This document shows positions 26,153 through 33,398 of a stretch of 39,497 nucleotides of DNA, one piece after another; the stretch's first letter is position 1, and each line of letters starts with the position of its first letter. The notes below the pieces were generated by a model. That model was not told the origin of the DNA. It saw nothing but the letters and a program-made list of their open reading frames with translations, and did not search any database. The position numbers and the translations under genes are program-made. This stretch comes from an uncultured Christensenella sp. Its GTDB lineage: Bacteria > Bacillota > Clostridia > Christensenellales > Pumilibacteraceae. Location of the stretch: positions 3,376 to 42,872 of the forward strand of contig CAJTLV010000010.1 in the NCBI GenBank assembly GCA_910577435.1, read 5' to 3'.

Positions 26153-26178
26153 CAAAAAAATCGGGCGAATCGCTCGCC
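26153..26178 (-). terminator. Second intrinsic terminator after rpmF
   Basis: Minus strand: GGCGA, 5-base loop, TCGCC, then CGA and seven T. Weaker 5-bp stem, directly behind the first terminator. Confidence 0.55.
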
Positions 26179-26199
26179 GTACATATGCTTTATAACAAT

Positions 26200-26229
26200 A
26201 AAAAAAGATACCCCGTATACATCGGGGTA
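26200..26229 (-). terminator. Intrinsic terminator after rpmF
   Basis: Minus strand: TACCCCG (26229-26223), loop ATGTATA, CGGGGTA (26215-26209), then TC and seven T. Good rho-independent form. Confidence 0.8.
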
Positions 26230-26236
26230 AATTTTA

Positions 26237-26425
26237 TTAGTCGTTGTCTTGTTTTTCGGCTAGTTTGAGCTCACCGTCATAATAACCGCAAGAGGGACAA
26301 ACCCTGTGCGATCTTATCAACTGACGACACTGCGGACACTCTACAAGATTGGGAGTCGACAGTTTCCACTGCGAACTGCGGCTGTGAGTCCTCTGTTTAG
26401 AAGTCTTATGTTTAGGTACCGCCAT
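26237..26425 (-). CDS. rpmF: 50S ribosomal protein L32 (zinc-binding form)
   Basis: 62 residues. MAVPKHKTSKQRTHSR is the L32 start, and the two pairs CPQC and CPSC form a zinc ribbon, so this is the zinc-dependent (C+) version. AGGAGGTG lies 5 bases before the ATG. rpmF-plsX order is conserved in many bacteria. Confidence 0.96.
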   Translation of the reverse strand: MAVPKHKTSKQRTHSRSSQWKLSTPNLVECPQCRQLIRSHRVCPSCGYYDGELKLAEKQDND

Positions 26426-26451
26426 ACCACACCTCCTTAATTTACCATATG

Positions 26452-26480
26452 AGTATAACCCATCCGAAAATAATTGTCAA
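26452..26480 (-). promoter_or_regulatory. Promoter of rpmF
   Basis: TTGACA (26475-26480), 17-base spacer, TATACT (26452-26457) on the minus strand, close to consensus. Confidence 0.8.
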
Positions 26481-26649
26481 ACATTTTGGAGCTGTTTGTA
26501 AGTAAAATATAACACTTTATCGAAATTTATCGAGCTTTGTTCATCATACATCGAGAGCATTCTCTCTTTCCGGAAACATTTCGAATACTCTCCGCGTACA
26601 CAAACAGGTATTTGCATAAAAACATTTTTTCGATTTTAATTAAAAATGC

Positions 26650-26678
26650 TTGACAATACCTTTTATTAGTGGTATATT
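26650..26678 (+). promoter_or_regulatory. Promoter of tRNA-Gly
   Basis: TTGACA (26650-26655), 17-base spacer, TATATT (26673-26678); tRNA begins 40 bases downstream. Confidence 0.8.
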
Positions 26679-26718
26679 TACTATGCTGATTTGACACAGC
26701 GTGTCAAAAAGGCGCTAT

Positions 26719-26794
26719 GCGGAAGTGGCTCAGTTGGTAGAGCATCACCTTGCCAAGGTGAGGGTCGCGGGTTCGAGTCTCGTCTTCCGCTCCA
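26719..26794 (+). tRNA. tRNA-Gly (GCC)
   Basis: 76 bases with encoded CCA. Acceptor GCGGAAG pairs with CTTCCGC; anticodon loop TTGCCAA gives GCC; T-loop GTTCGAG is normal. Confidence 0.97.
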
Positions 26795-26798
26795 CATT

Positions 26799-26821
26799 AA
26801 CGGTCGCAAGACCGTTTTTTA
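26799..26821 (+). terminator. Intrinsic terminator of tRNA-Gly
   Basis: AACGGTC, loop GCAA, GACCGTT followed by a T-run. Confidence 0.85.
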
Positions 26822-26871
26822 TTTGCAGTCGTCACTCAATACGCAGATAGCGTTTCAACCTAAAAGCAAAT

Positions 26872-27243
26872 ATGGAATACAATAAAGTAATGTACGGCGG
26901 ACTGCGTGCGATTTCGGAACGGCGCGTCATCCGCAGCGGCATAAAGCCGAATCACATCGGTTTTGAATACCTCACGGATTGCGTAACCGTCAAAGCGCTG
27001 TTTCCCGATATGCCGCTGACAGCTATCTACACACGTGTGGGAGAGTTACGCGGCGTGAGCAAAACAACCGTCTCGGACGGAATTTATTATGCGATATGTC
27101 ACTCCGCCCGATTTCGCGAAAATCTGGAACAAAAGGAACACATCACTCTACTCGACTGCGACGTGTATGCGGGATTCGTGATTTCCCGCTTCGCCATCGA
27201 AGCAAGACGCGAGTATTTCGAAGAGGATTTCAAAGCGGAATAA
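26872..27243 (+). CDS. Spo0A C-terminal-domain-like DNA-binding protein, no receiver
   Basis: 123 residues. The stretch IKPNHIGFEYLTDCVTVKAL and then the helix pair AIYTRVGELRGVSKTTVSDGIYYAICHS follow the pattern of the Spo0A DNA-binding domain (IKGYxYLRxAI ... LYPxIAKKFNTTxSRVERAIRHAIE). There is no phosphoacceptor receiver domain; the upstream residues number only about 30. The C-terminal 35 residues are acidic/helical. No good ribosome binding site is seen before the ATG. It stands alone between two tRNA units, transcribed in their direction. It may act as an unregulated or ligand-free DNA-binding partner; its targets are unknown. Family assignment is by pattern only. Confidence 0.75.
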   Translation: MEYNKVMYGGLRAISERRVIRSGIKPNHIGFEYLTDCVTVKALFPDMPLTAIYTRVGELRGVSKTTVSDGIYYAICHSARFRENLEQKEHITLLDCDVYAGFVISRFAIEARREYFEEDFKAE

Positions 27244-27280
27244 AAATTTTACCGAAATTGAAAAATATGCGTTATTTTTC

Positions 27281-27309
27281 TTGACAAAACAAAAAGTATG
27301 TTGTATAGT
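27281..27309 (+). promoter_or_regulatory. Promoter of the Met-Asp-Phe-Thr tRNA unit
   Basis: TTGACA (27281-27286), 17-base spacer, TATAGT (27304-27309). Confidence 0.8.
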
Positions 27310-27334
27310 ATTTAAGCTAAGCGCGTAGGGTTAT

Positions 27335-27411
27335 GGACCTTTAGCTCAGTTGGTTAGAGCAACCGGCTCATAACCGGTTTGTCCGGGGTTCAAGTCCCTG
27401 AAGGTCCACCA
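27335..27411 (+). tRNA. tRNA with CAT anticodon (Met, or Ile2 read with lysidine)
   Basis: 77 bases with CCA; acceptor GGACCTT pairs with AAGGTCC; loop CTCATAA gives CAT. The GGACCTTTAGCTCAG start resembles both elongator Met and Ile2 tRNAs of Bacillota, so the amino acid is not settled by sequence alone. Confidence 0.93.
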
Positions 27412-27417
27412 ATTTGT

Positions 27418-27494
27418 GGCCCGGTAGTACAGATGGTTAGTACGCCAGCCTGTCACGCTGGAGGTCGAGGGTTCAAGTCCCTTCCGGGTCGCCA
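27418..27494 (+). tRNA. tRNA-Asp (GTC)
   Basis: 77 bases with CCA; acceptor GGCCCGG pairs with CCGGGTC (one G-U); loop CTGTCAC gives GTC. Confidence 0.96.
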
Positions 27495-27500
27495 AAATTT

Positions 27501-27576
27501 GCCTCGGTAGCTCAGTCGGTAGAGCAAGGGACTGAAAATCCCTGTGTCGGTGGTTCGATTCCGCCCCGAGGCACCA
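27501..27576 (+). tRNA. tRNA-Phe (GAA)
   Basis: 76 bases with CCA; acceptor GCCTCGG pairs with CCGAGGC; loop CTGAAAA gives GAA. Confidence 0.97.
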
Positions 27577-27590
27577 CAACCTGCGAAGAT

Positions 27591-27666
<76 letters not shown>

Positions 27667-27694
27667 AAGCCTCCAATCGGAGGCTTTTATTTTT
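27667..27694 (+). terminator. Intrinsic terminator of the four-tRNA unit
   Basis: AAGCCTCC, loop AATC, GGAGGCTT, then TTATTTTTAT. Confidence 0.85.
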
Positions 27695-27700
27695 ATTGTA

Positions 27701-27735
27701 GGACTTGAACCCGCAAGGACGCTCTAACCTATCCA
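27701..27735 (-). pseudogene. Reversed tRNA remnant
   Basis: On the minus strand the segment reads as D-arm residue GGTTAGAGC followed after a short TCCTT by a T-arm GCGGGTTCAAGTCC. The anticodon arm and both acceptor halves are missing. The T-arm is identical to that of the tRNA-Thr 70 bases away, so this may be a decayed copy left by recombination. Confidence 0.5.
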
Positions 27736-27790
27736 CTTTCATTCATTTCAAAAGAAGTACGATAAATTTATATATGTGCCGTTAAAACTC

Positions 27791-27819
27791 TTGACAAAGA
27801 GTCTTTGGTGTGATAATAT
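27791..27819 (+). promoter_or_regulatory. Promoter of tRNA-Lys
   Basis: TTGACA (27791-27796), 17 bases, TAATAT (27814-27819); AT-rich to the tRNA. Confidence 0.7.
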
Positions 27820-27834
27820 TATATAGCTTTCTAA

Positions 27835-27910
27835 GCACCCTTAGCTCAGTTGGTAGAGCAACTGACTCTTAATCAGTGGGTCCAGAGTTCGAGTCTCTGA
27901 GGGTGTACCA
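27835..27910 (+). tRNA. tRNA-Lys (CTT)
   Basis: 76 bases with CCA; acceptor GCACCCT pairs with AGGGTGT (terminal G-U); loop CTCTTAA gives CTT. Confidence 0.96.
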
Positions 27911-27915
27911 CTTCT

Positions 27916-27957
27916 AAGCTTAAATCGAACAGCAATCAAGTTTGATTTAGGCTTTTT
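27916..27957 (+). terminator. Intrinsic terminator of tRNA-Lys
   Basis: Long stem of AAGCTTAAATCGAAC with GTTTGATTTAGGCTT (two mismatches), 9-base loop, then TTT. Confidence 0.7.
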
Positions 27958-28139
27958 GCTTGCTTGAATATATAATGTGAAAGTAGCGGTTTATGCGGTA
28001 AAAGCCGTTTAACAGATAAATGCAACCTCAGCGCAGAACGATAATTTCGCATTTATAGCCCTTCAACACGCTTCTGCTATGCTCTTATGCCGTCTAGCGA
28101 GAGTGTCTGTTTTATTCTCACATTTATACGTGGATGCCA

Positions 28140-28155
28140 AGTTAATTGGTTAACT
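28140..28155. repeat. Small palindrome upstream of the GIY-YIG promoter
   Basis: AGTTAA, 4-base centre, TTAACT, ending 9 bases before the -35 box. A possible regulator site; 6-bp arms can occur by chance. Confidence 0.35.
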
Positions 28156-28164
28156 ATCATTCGC

Positions 28165-28193
28165 TTGATATTTTATTCAAATTATGATATAAT
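28165..28193 (+). promoter_or_regulatory. Promoter of the GIY-YIG/HhH pair
   Basis: TTGATA (28165-28170), 17 bases ending in TGA, TATAAT (28188-28193), an extended -10. Confidence 0.78.
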
Positions 28194-28220
28194 CAATAAA
28201 ACAAATTGTTGGAGAAGCGA

Positions 28221-29069
28221 ATGATAAAATTAGTTGATATTCTTGAAATCGCAGAAAGCGATTATCAAAAATATAAAGTTCATTTTGCGACGGAAGAAAC
28301 TAATAAACGTATACCATATGAAAAATTTTTAATCGGCAAATTCGACGAATGGCAATCTTTCCAAACGAGAAAAAATTTTGAAAGGGATTATGTAATATCA
28401 TTGATTTACTATGAAAAAGACACTTGGCTTTTCTGCGGAGTTTATAAAGTAAACCATAAAAATACGCAGGCCAAACAACGGCATAATGGAAAGAGTTGTT
28501 ATCATTACGATTTATCGCTCGTTAATAGCCAAAAAGATTTGATCGGTAGAGTTTTCATAAATTACAATAAGAATTTCCGCGCTTCTTATATAAATTTAGA
28601 ATTAGCGCAAGATGATGGGAAAAGGCTTGCTGATGTAATCTGTATATCTTCAATTTCAGATAAAAAAGTTACAATAAATGATTTTGACGGCTTTGATAAT
28701 ATAAACATTCCTTATCAAACATTAAAATATATTGTAGAAAATAACATACCGAGTTGGAAAACCGCCCTTTCAAATGTAAAAGGTGTTTACATAATTGTCG
28801 ACACGCGCACAGGCAAACAATACGTTGGAAGTGCTTACGGCAATGAATGCATTTGGAAACGTTGGTCTCACTATGCAAAAAATGGTCACGGAGACAATAT
28901 TGAGCTAAAACAAATCATAAAGATTAATGGTGATGACTATAAAAACTATTTTAAGTATTCGATTTTAGAAGTATGTAATATGAATTTAGGTAACGAGTAT
29001 ATAATAAGCCGTGAAACATATTGGAAAGAAGTTTTGATGACACGCCGATTCGGTTTGAATAAAAATTAA
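28221..29069 (+). CDS. GIY-YIG nuclease domain protein
   Basis: 282 residues. The C-terminal 95 residues form a GIY-YIG nuclease: GVY at 188-190, YVG at 201-203, catalytic Arg R214 (IWKRW) and metal Glu E266 (RETYWKE), all in the right order and spacing. The N-terminal 180 residues are unlike known partners: mixed alpha/beta with a repeated aromatic pattern (FDEWQSF, YVISLIYYEKDTWLFCGVYKV), probably a DNA- or modification-recognition module. The ATG has a GGAG site 6 bases upstream; a TTG 15 bases earlier is rejected. Codons are clearly more AT-rich than in the core genes, a sign of transfer. Related GIY-YIG enzymes include restriction enzymes such as Eco29kI and homing nucleases. Confidence 0.85.
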   Translation: MIKLVDILEIAESDYQKYKVHFATEETNKRIPYEKFLIGKFDEWQSFQTRKNFERDYVISLIYYEKDTWLFCGVYKVNHKNTQAKQRHNGKSCYHYDLSLVNSQKDLIGRVFINYNKNFRASYINLELAQDDGKRLADVICISSISDKKVTINDFDGFDNINIPYQTLKYIVENNIPSWKTALSNVKGVYIIVDTRTGKQYVGSAYGNECIWKRWSHYAKNGHGDNIELKQIIKINGDDYKNYFKYSILEVCNMNLGNEYIISRETYWKEVLMTRRFGLNKN

Positions 29070-29082
29070 AGGCGGTATATTA

Positions 29083-29727
29083 ATGATAATTGATTTTGAG
29101 AAAAAGTTCACGTCATTCTGCCACAACAACTTAGATCTAACGAGCTCGTTGTATGCTGAATCATATCAGTCTTTTTCGGTAATAATTATTGATTGCATTT
29201 ATTCCCTGAGAGCAAAATACTTCGCCGTTACCGTACCCGTAGTAAACCGCTATGCCGATAGATTTATGAATGGCGATAGTCACGCCAGCGGTGACAATCT
29301 TACTGATTTTATTAAGCATATTGATGAGAGCGGGGGCTGTATCGCTTTTGCACACGATATTCTAAAAAATCGGCAGCAATTGAGTGGTAGATTTAAATCC
29401 GAAGTATGTTATGATCTTGCTAAAAAATTAGCAAGCATACATATAGAAACTATAGATGACTTTCAAAATTTTCAATATACGGAGATCTTAGAAAGTGTTA
29501 TTCGTTCAATAAATGGTATCGGCGACGCAGGCCTTAACTATTTATTTATGCTTGCCGGCGACCCGAATCGCTGTAAACCCGACGTACATATTCATCACTG
29601 CATAAAAGACGCTTGCGGTTACGATATTTCAAACGATGAGTGTCAGAAATTATTGACTGCCGCTGTCGCGCAATTAAAATCTCAATACAGTAATATGACC
29701 GTTCGACTTCTGGACGGTATAATCTGA
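29083..29727 (+). CDS. HhH-GPD-like protein paired with the GIY-YIG nuclease
   Basis: 214 residues, all-helical by composition. The centre carries a helix-hairpin-helix: NGIGDAG (144-150) followed by LNYLFMLAGDPNRCKPDVHI, which matches the glycosylase/endonuclease III pattern 'GxGxKxAxxxL...GDP...PD.H'. The usual catalytic Lys of bifunctional glycosylases is not evident and there is no Fe-S cysteine set, so it may bind DNA or remove a base without lyase activity. The AGGCGG site lies 7 bases before the ATG, and only 13 bases separate it from the GIY-YIG stop, so the two are one unit. Named function unknown. Confidence 0.72.
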   Translation: MIIDFEKKFTSFCHNNLDLTSSLYAESYQSFSVIIIDCIYSLRAKYFAVTVPVVNRYADRFMNGDSHASGDNLTDFIKHIDESGGCIAFAHDILKNRQQLSGRFKSEVCYDLAKKLASIHIETIDDFQNFQYTEILESVIRSINGIGDAGLNYLFMLAGDPNRCKPDVHIHHCIKDACGYDISNDECQKLLTAAVAQLKSQYSNMTVRLLDGII

Positions 29728-29793
29728 AAAAAAATATCAAGCAAAACAAGATAATCGTAGCTAAAACCATTCAATTTGCGTTCCAACAATATT

Positions 29794-29904
29794 ATGCCTA
29801 ACTTCAAAACTATATGGCTGGAAATTACAAGGAAATCATTTACTATGCAATCAAATGTTACAGAACAAAATAACTCGACAGAGCGGCATAGCCAAAACTT
29901 ATGA
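29794..29904 (+). CDS. Possible 36-codon leader ORF coupled to the deoxyinosine glycosylase
   Basis: Starts with MPNFKTIWLEITRKSF and ends with a TGA that overlaps the next gene's ATG (ATGA). It has no clear ribosome binding site. The coupling geometry is suggestive because the glycosylase itself lacks a good site, but coding status is unproven. Confidence 0.25.
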   Translation: MPNFKTIWLEITRKSFTMQSNVTEQNNSTERHSQNL

Positions 29905-30407
29905 GCGAATTACGACACGCAACACACGACGAAGTGCCACCGCTTATAGACGGCAACTGCACCGTTCTCCTGCTCGGGTCTATGCTCTCGCCCAAGTCGG
30001 CGCAAGAACGGTTTTATTACGCTCACCCGCAAAACAGGTTTTGGCGGGTGCTGTCCGGCGTTTACGGGCGCGCCTTTCCTTCCACTCGCGAAGAGCGCGC
30101 AGAGCTCGCGCTCTCGTGCGGCGTTGCGCTATGGGACGTTATATACAGTTGCGACATAGTCGGCGCTTCGGACAGCACGATAAAAAACGTAGTATATAAC
30201 GACATCGACGGACTACTTTCCGCGTACAAGAATATAACGCGCGTTTATGCGACGGGCGGCAAAGCGTTCGAGCTTTTGCGCAAGTACGCCAAAACGGCAA
30301 ATAATAACATTATAGCATCGGCAGGTCGGTTGCCGTCCACAAGTCCGCTTAACTGCGGAACTTCCCTATCAGCACTTATAGACGCATATTCTGTTATCAG
30401 ATCGTAG
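29901..30407 (+). CDS. DNA-deoxyinosine (hypoxanthine) glycosylase
   Basis: 168 residues of the uracil-DNA-glycosylase superfamily. It has LLLGSMLSPKSAQERFYYAHPQNRFW, the signature of the hypoxanthine-DNA glycosylase family, then WDVIYSCDIVGASDSTIKN and the later TGGKAF and SAGRLPSTSPLN segment. It removes deaminated adenine from DNA. GC content matches the core genome, unlike the two genes before it, so it belongs to the ancestral chromosome. A convergent HD gene follows; a hairpin lies between. Confidence 0.88.
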   Translation: MSELRHATHDEVPPLIDGNCTVLLLGSMLSPKSAQERFYYAHPQNRFWRVLSGVYGRAFPSTREERAELALSCGVALWDVIYSCDIVGASDSTIKNVVYNDIDGLLSAYKNITRVYATGGKAFELLRKYAKTANNNIIASAGRLPSTSPLNCGTSLSALIDAYSVIRS

Positions 30408-30428
30408 CTATTTCCTATAATAAAATTT

Positions 30429-30453
30429 ACCGCGCCGTGCAATACGGTGCGGT
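30429..30453. terminator. Bidirectional terminator between convergent genes
   Basis: ACCGCGCCGT, 5-base loop, ACGGTGCGGT (one G-U); followed by T on the plus side and by AAATTTTATT on the minus side. Confidence 0.6.
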
Positions 30454-30457
30454 TTGA

Positions 30458-31018
30458 TCACTTTTCGAGCTTTTCGTCATCGCCGAAGAGCGCTATGTAG
30501 TTATCGATAAGGCGCGCGCGCATAGGTATGCGCATACTCTTTGTTGCATTTATGACGCTTCGGTAATACCACGCAATACTGTCTTTATCTGCGCCGAACC
30601 GCGTCCACATCTTTTCGCCGACGCGCGCATAATCGTAAACCATACTCTGCAAGTTGGAAAGTTTATCGGCCAGACAAATCATTTTTGCCTCGACGCTCGC
30701 AGTTTTCAGTTTATCGACAGTACGCTGCTTTCGTTCGTACCACGACTTGCTTTTATCTTCGGATTCTGACGCAACCATATCCGCGATCTTTACGCCGAAC
30801 TGTTCGACAAGTTCTTCATACGTCGTTTCTGTATCTTCGAGCGTGTCGTGAAGAACACCCGCCGCAATGCAATCATATTCGCAACCGCTTTCCGTCAAAA
30901 ACAGCATAACTTCTGCCGGATGAACGATATACGGCGCCTCGCTTTGCTTGCGCGTTTGATTTTTATGCTTTATTGCCGCGAACTCGATCGCCTTATGAAG
31001 CAGCATTTCCGAATTCAT
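30458..31018 (-). CDS. HD-domain hydrolase, MESH1/SpoT-hydrolase-like
   Basis: 186 residues. The HD metal set follows the (p)ppGpp hydrolase order: H33, H57-D58 (GVLHDTLEDT), E61-D62, and D118 in LADKLSN. No synthetase, TGS or ACT domain exists, so it is a small alarmone hydrolase-like protein. Its substrate may be (p)ppGpp or a related nucleotide. The ATG has AGAGGA upstream. It follows the Mrp gene by 10 bases. Confidence 0.85.
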   Translation of the reverse strand: MNSEMLLHKAIEFAAIKHKNQTRKQSEAPYIVHPAEVMLFLTESGCEYDCIAAGVLHDTLEDTETTYEELVEQFGVKIADMVASESEDKSKSWYERKQRTVDKLKTASVEAKMICLADKLSNLQSMVYDYARVGEKMWTRFGADKDSIAWYYRSVINATKSMRIPMRARLIDNYIALFGDDEKLEK

Positions 31019-31028
31019 AGGCTATCCT

Positions 31029-31859
31029 CTATTTATGCCCGACAACAGGTAGTCCGCATTCGATTATGTCGGATGCCACAGTGAGATAATCCACTCTCGC
31101 GTTATCCATATCTCCCGCGTCCGCCGCTTTCGATATGACCGCGTCGAACGGAACTGTACCGAGCATAGGCAAACGAAACTTTTCCGCAACGGCGGCTGTC
31201 TTCCCCGCACCGAATATATCGATGCGTTTTTTGCAATCGGGACATACGACATAACTCATATTCTCGATAATGCCGAGTACGGGTATTTTCATCATATTAG
31301 CCATATTGACCGCTTTTTCGACTATCATCGAAACAAGCTCCTGCGGCGTCGCGATAATGATAATACCGTCGATCTTTATCGATTGGAAAACGGTAAGCGG
31401 AACATCGCCCGTTCCCGGCGGACAGTCGATGAACATATAATCGATGTCGCCCCAGATCACATCCGTCCAGAATTGCTTGACCATACCCGCGATGATCGGT
31501 CCGCGCCAAACAACCGGATCGGTCTCGTTTTCGAGCAAGAGATTGGACGACATTATTTTTATACCGCCCTTGCTTTCCGCAGGGTAAATTCCGTTCTCGT
31601 CGCCAACGACGCTACCGCTCACGCCGAACATTTTAGGCGCGGACGCACCCGTAATATCCGCATCAAGCACCGCGCACTTATACCCTTTACCGTTCATTGC
31701 CGACGCAAGCAGTGCCGTGACGGCGGACTTACCTACGCCGCCCTTGCCGCTCATAACGGCTATTACGCGCTTAATGCGCGAAAGCTCGTGCGGTTTTTCG
31801 GTATGCGGTACATCGCATTCCTTATTACAACTTGCGCAGTTGTGATCGCATTCACTCAT
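31029..31859 (-). CDS. Mrp/NBP35-family Fe-S cluster carrier ATPase
   Basis: 276 residues. Deviant Walker A SGKGGVGKS at 37-45, then DADITGASAPKMFGV, DCPPGTGDVPLT, and the C-terminal NMSYVVCPDCKKRIDIFG with the CxxC that coordinates a bridging Fe-S cluster at the dimer interface. The N-terminus has extra cysteines (CDHNCASCNKECD), like the eukaryotic Nbp35 ferredoxin-like region, possibly a second cluster. It loads Fe-S clusters onto apoproteins. Confidence 0.9.
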   Translation of the reverse strand: MSECDHNCASCNKECDVPHTEKPHELSRIKRVIAVMSGKGGVGKSAVTALLASAMNGKGYKCAVLDADITGASAPKMFGVSGSVVGDENGIYPAESKGGIKIMSSNLLLENETDPVVWRGPIIAGMVKQFWTDVIWGDIDYMFIDCPPGTGDVPLTVFQSIKIDGIIIIATPQELVSMIVEKAVNMANMMKIPVLGIIENMSYVVCPDCKKRIDIFGAGKTAAVAEKFRLPMLGTVPFDAVISKAADAGDMDNARVDYLTVASDIIECGLPVVGHK

Positions 31860-31917
31860 CTGAATAATTCACCTTTATCCCTTTCTGTATTTATGCCGAA
31901 CAAATATTCGAGTCCGA

Positions 31918-33348
31918 CTACACCGAACTTTCCGAATCTATTGCAACACTCGTTTTCACGGTCTCGACGCTACCCGACTTTTCATTTTTTTCATTGAGAA
32001 CGTCAGCTTCTATTATAGCCAGCATAATCGAATAATATAGCAAATGTTGCGGCGAAGTCATTGCTATATCGAGCAAAGCATTACACAACATAGCAAGCAC
32101 CGAAAGCGCCACAAACACCCGTCCAACAGTAAGTTTTGCCGAAAAAACCAGCCTTACTGTTTTATATCTGTGATAAACATACGCCGCAAAACCGATTATT
32201 CCCGCACAATACAAATAAGTCAACGGTGTGCAATGGAACGAATAATACCAGTGATCGGTAGAATATAGAAACGTCAAACCCGCTCCGAATATAGGATTAT
32301 CTTTCCACGCCGCAAATCCCTGCCGCCACAGCGAAAATCTACCGCTGTCGCCGAAGTTTCCGTTCGCCATATTTGTGAAAACTTCTACTATTTTACCGCG
32401 CAACAATATTGCGACGGCAATCACACCGACAAGCGCTATTCCGGTTATAATCCAATACCCGATTCGACCTTTCTTGATCTTAAAGCAAAGAGCGATCATA
32501 ACAATCAACGTGCCGGGTATTGCCACTAATTGAGCAGCCCGCGATCCCGTCGCTATAGTACACAATACTTCGAGCGCGACCAGCAACAAAAACAGATAGC
32601 CGTGCTTATACTTACAAACCAGATAAAACGTCATCGGGATCGCAATGACGACAAACGCAACGCTTGTGTTCGGTCCAGCATAACCGAAATAACAGTATGA
32701 TTTGGGATCGGTCAAATCAAAGTCGTTGATAGCATAACGATGTAATATTGCCGCCGCGATAACCGCAACGACTGCGACCATAGCGTAAGCGAAATATGTA
32801 ACGGTTTTTTCTTTTTTGTATTCTCCGCAATTGATCATCATAGAGTATGGAAAATACATTGTCAGCGCGATAGGCAAAGCCATTATCAAACAGCTTGTCG
32901 TATATGTAGGCGAAAACAAACCGCCTACAATAAGCACCCCGCTGCACAGTGAAATAGGAACCGTCAGATATGCTCGCTTAAACATTCTCTTCCATTTGCC
33001 GTAATATACGATATTAAACGCCAAAGCGAGAACCATACAAGCCAAAGCGATACACAAAAACAAAATACTCGGAACATTATTATAGTGTCCCGTTTGCGGC
33101 ATTGTCTCTTCGGACACGACAAAAGAGCACATCAATAAAAAAGGCACCAATACGTATGAGTTGTTACAAAACAATAAAGCTGGAACGAGCAAAACCGTAA
33201 GCAGACAAGCTCCGACGACAGGTATATTAAGCGAATGACACAGTATACATACCGCAGCGATCGCCGCAGAGTACCAAGGGGTATTGATGTACTTATCCGC
33301 CCATCGTCCGAAACGACTGTTCACTATCTTGTCGAATTTCTCACGCAT
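31918..33348 (-). CDS. O-antigen ligase/polymerase-like (Wzy/WaaL) membrane protein
   Basis: 476 residues, about 11 hydrophobic segments. The periplasmic loop ends with DSGRFSLWRQGFAAWKDNPIFGAG, the conserved region of the O-antigen ligase family. It probably joins or polymerises surface glycan repeats. The last 30 residues are polar and Ser-rich, facing the cytosol. It has its own promoter, and no glycosyltransferases accompany it, so substrate is not indicated. Confidence 0.82.
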   Translation of the reverse strand: MREKFDKIVNSRFGRWADKYINTPWYSAAIAAVCILCHSLNIPVVGACLLTVLLVPALLFCNNSYVLVPFLLMCSFVVSEETMPQTGHYNNVPSILFLCIALACMVLALAFNIVYYGKWKRMFKRAYLTVPISLCSGVLIVGGLFSPTYTTSCLIMALPIALTMYFPYSMMINCGEYKKEKTVTYFAYAMVAVVAVIAAAILHRYAINDFDLTDPKSYCYFGYAGPNTSVAFVVIAIPMTFYLVCKYKHGYLFLLLVALEVLCTIATGSRAAQLVAIPGTLIVMIALCFKIKKGRIGYWIITGIALVGVIAVAILLRGKIVEVFTNMANGNFGDSGRFSLWRQGFAAWKDNPIFGAGLTFLYSTDHWYYSFHCTPLTYLYCAGIIGFAAYVYHRYKTVRLVFSAKLTVGRVFVALSVLAMLCNALLDIAMTSPQHLLYYSIMLAIIEADVLNEKNEKSGSVETVKTSVAIDSESSV

Positions 33349-33354
33349 AAATAA

Positions 33355-33383
33355 ATTATAACCCCGTCTGCGGGATTAGTCAA
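33355..33383 (-). promoter_or_regulatory. Promoter of the O-antigen-ligase-like gene
   Basis: Minus strand TTGACT (33378-33383), 17 bases, TATAAT (33355-33360). Confidence 0.78.
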
Positions 33384-33398
33384 TCGATTTTTGACTAA
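33376..33398. promoter_or_regulatory. Palindrome over the -35 box of the Wzy-like gene
   Basis: TTAGTCAA (33376-33383), 7-base centre, TTGACTAA (33391-33398). The -35 hexamer lies inside one arm, and the other arm reaches the stop codon of the esterase. It could be an operator or a weak terminator. Confidence 0.5.

Larger units (their letters stand above)
26426..26718. other. Divergent intergenic region rpmF / tRNA-Gly
   Basis: About 290 bases holding the rpmF promoter on the minus strand and the tRNA-Gly promoter on the plus strand. The middle (26520-26640) is AT-rich and shows no open frame or strong hairpin that I can support. Confidence 0.7.
27958..28220 (+). other. Intergenic region before the GIY-YIG gene
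   Basis: Contains no supported gene. The 3' part holds a palindrome AGTTAA-TTGG-TTAACT (28140-28155) and the promoter of the next gene. The rest shows only short inverted repeats. Confidence 0.6.

Noticed and set aside
25037..26230. 397-codon open frame on the plus strand
   Set aside because: Antisense to plsX and rnc; composition typical of a shadow frame.
26691..26885. 64-codon frame over tRNA-Gly
   Set aside because: It runs through the tRNA and its terminator.
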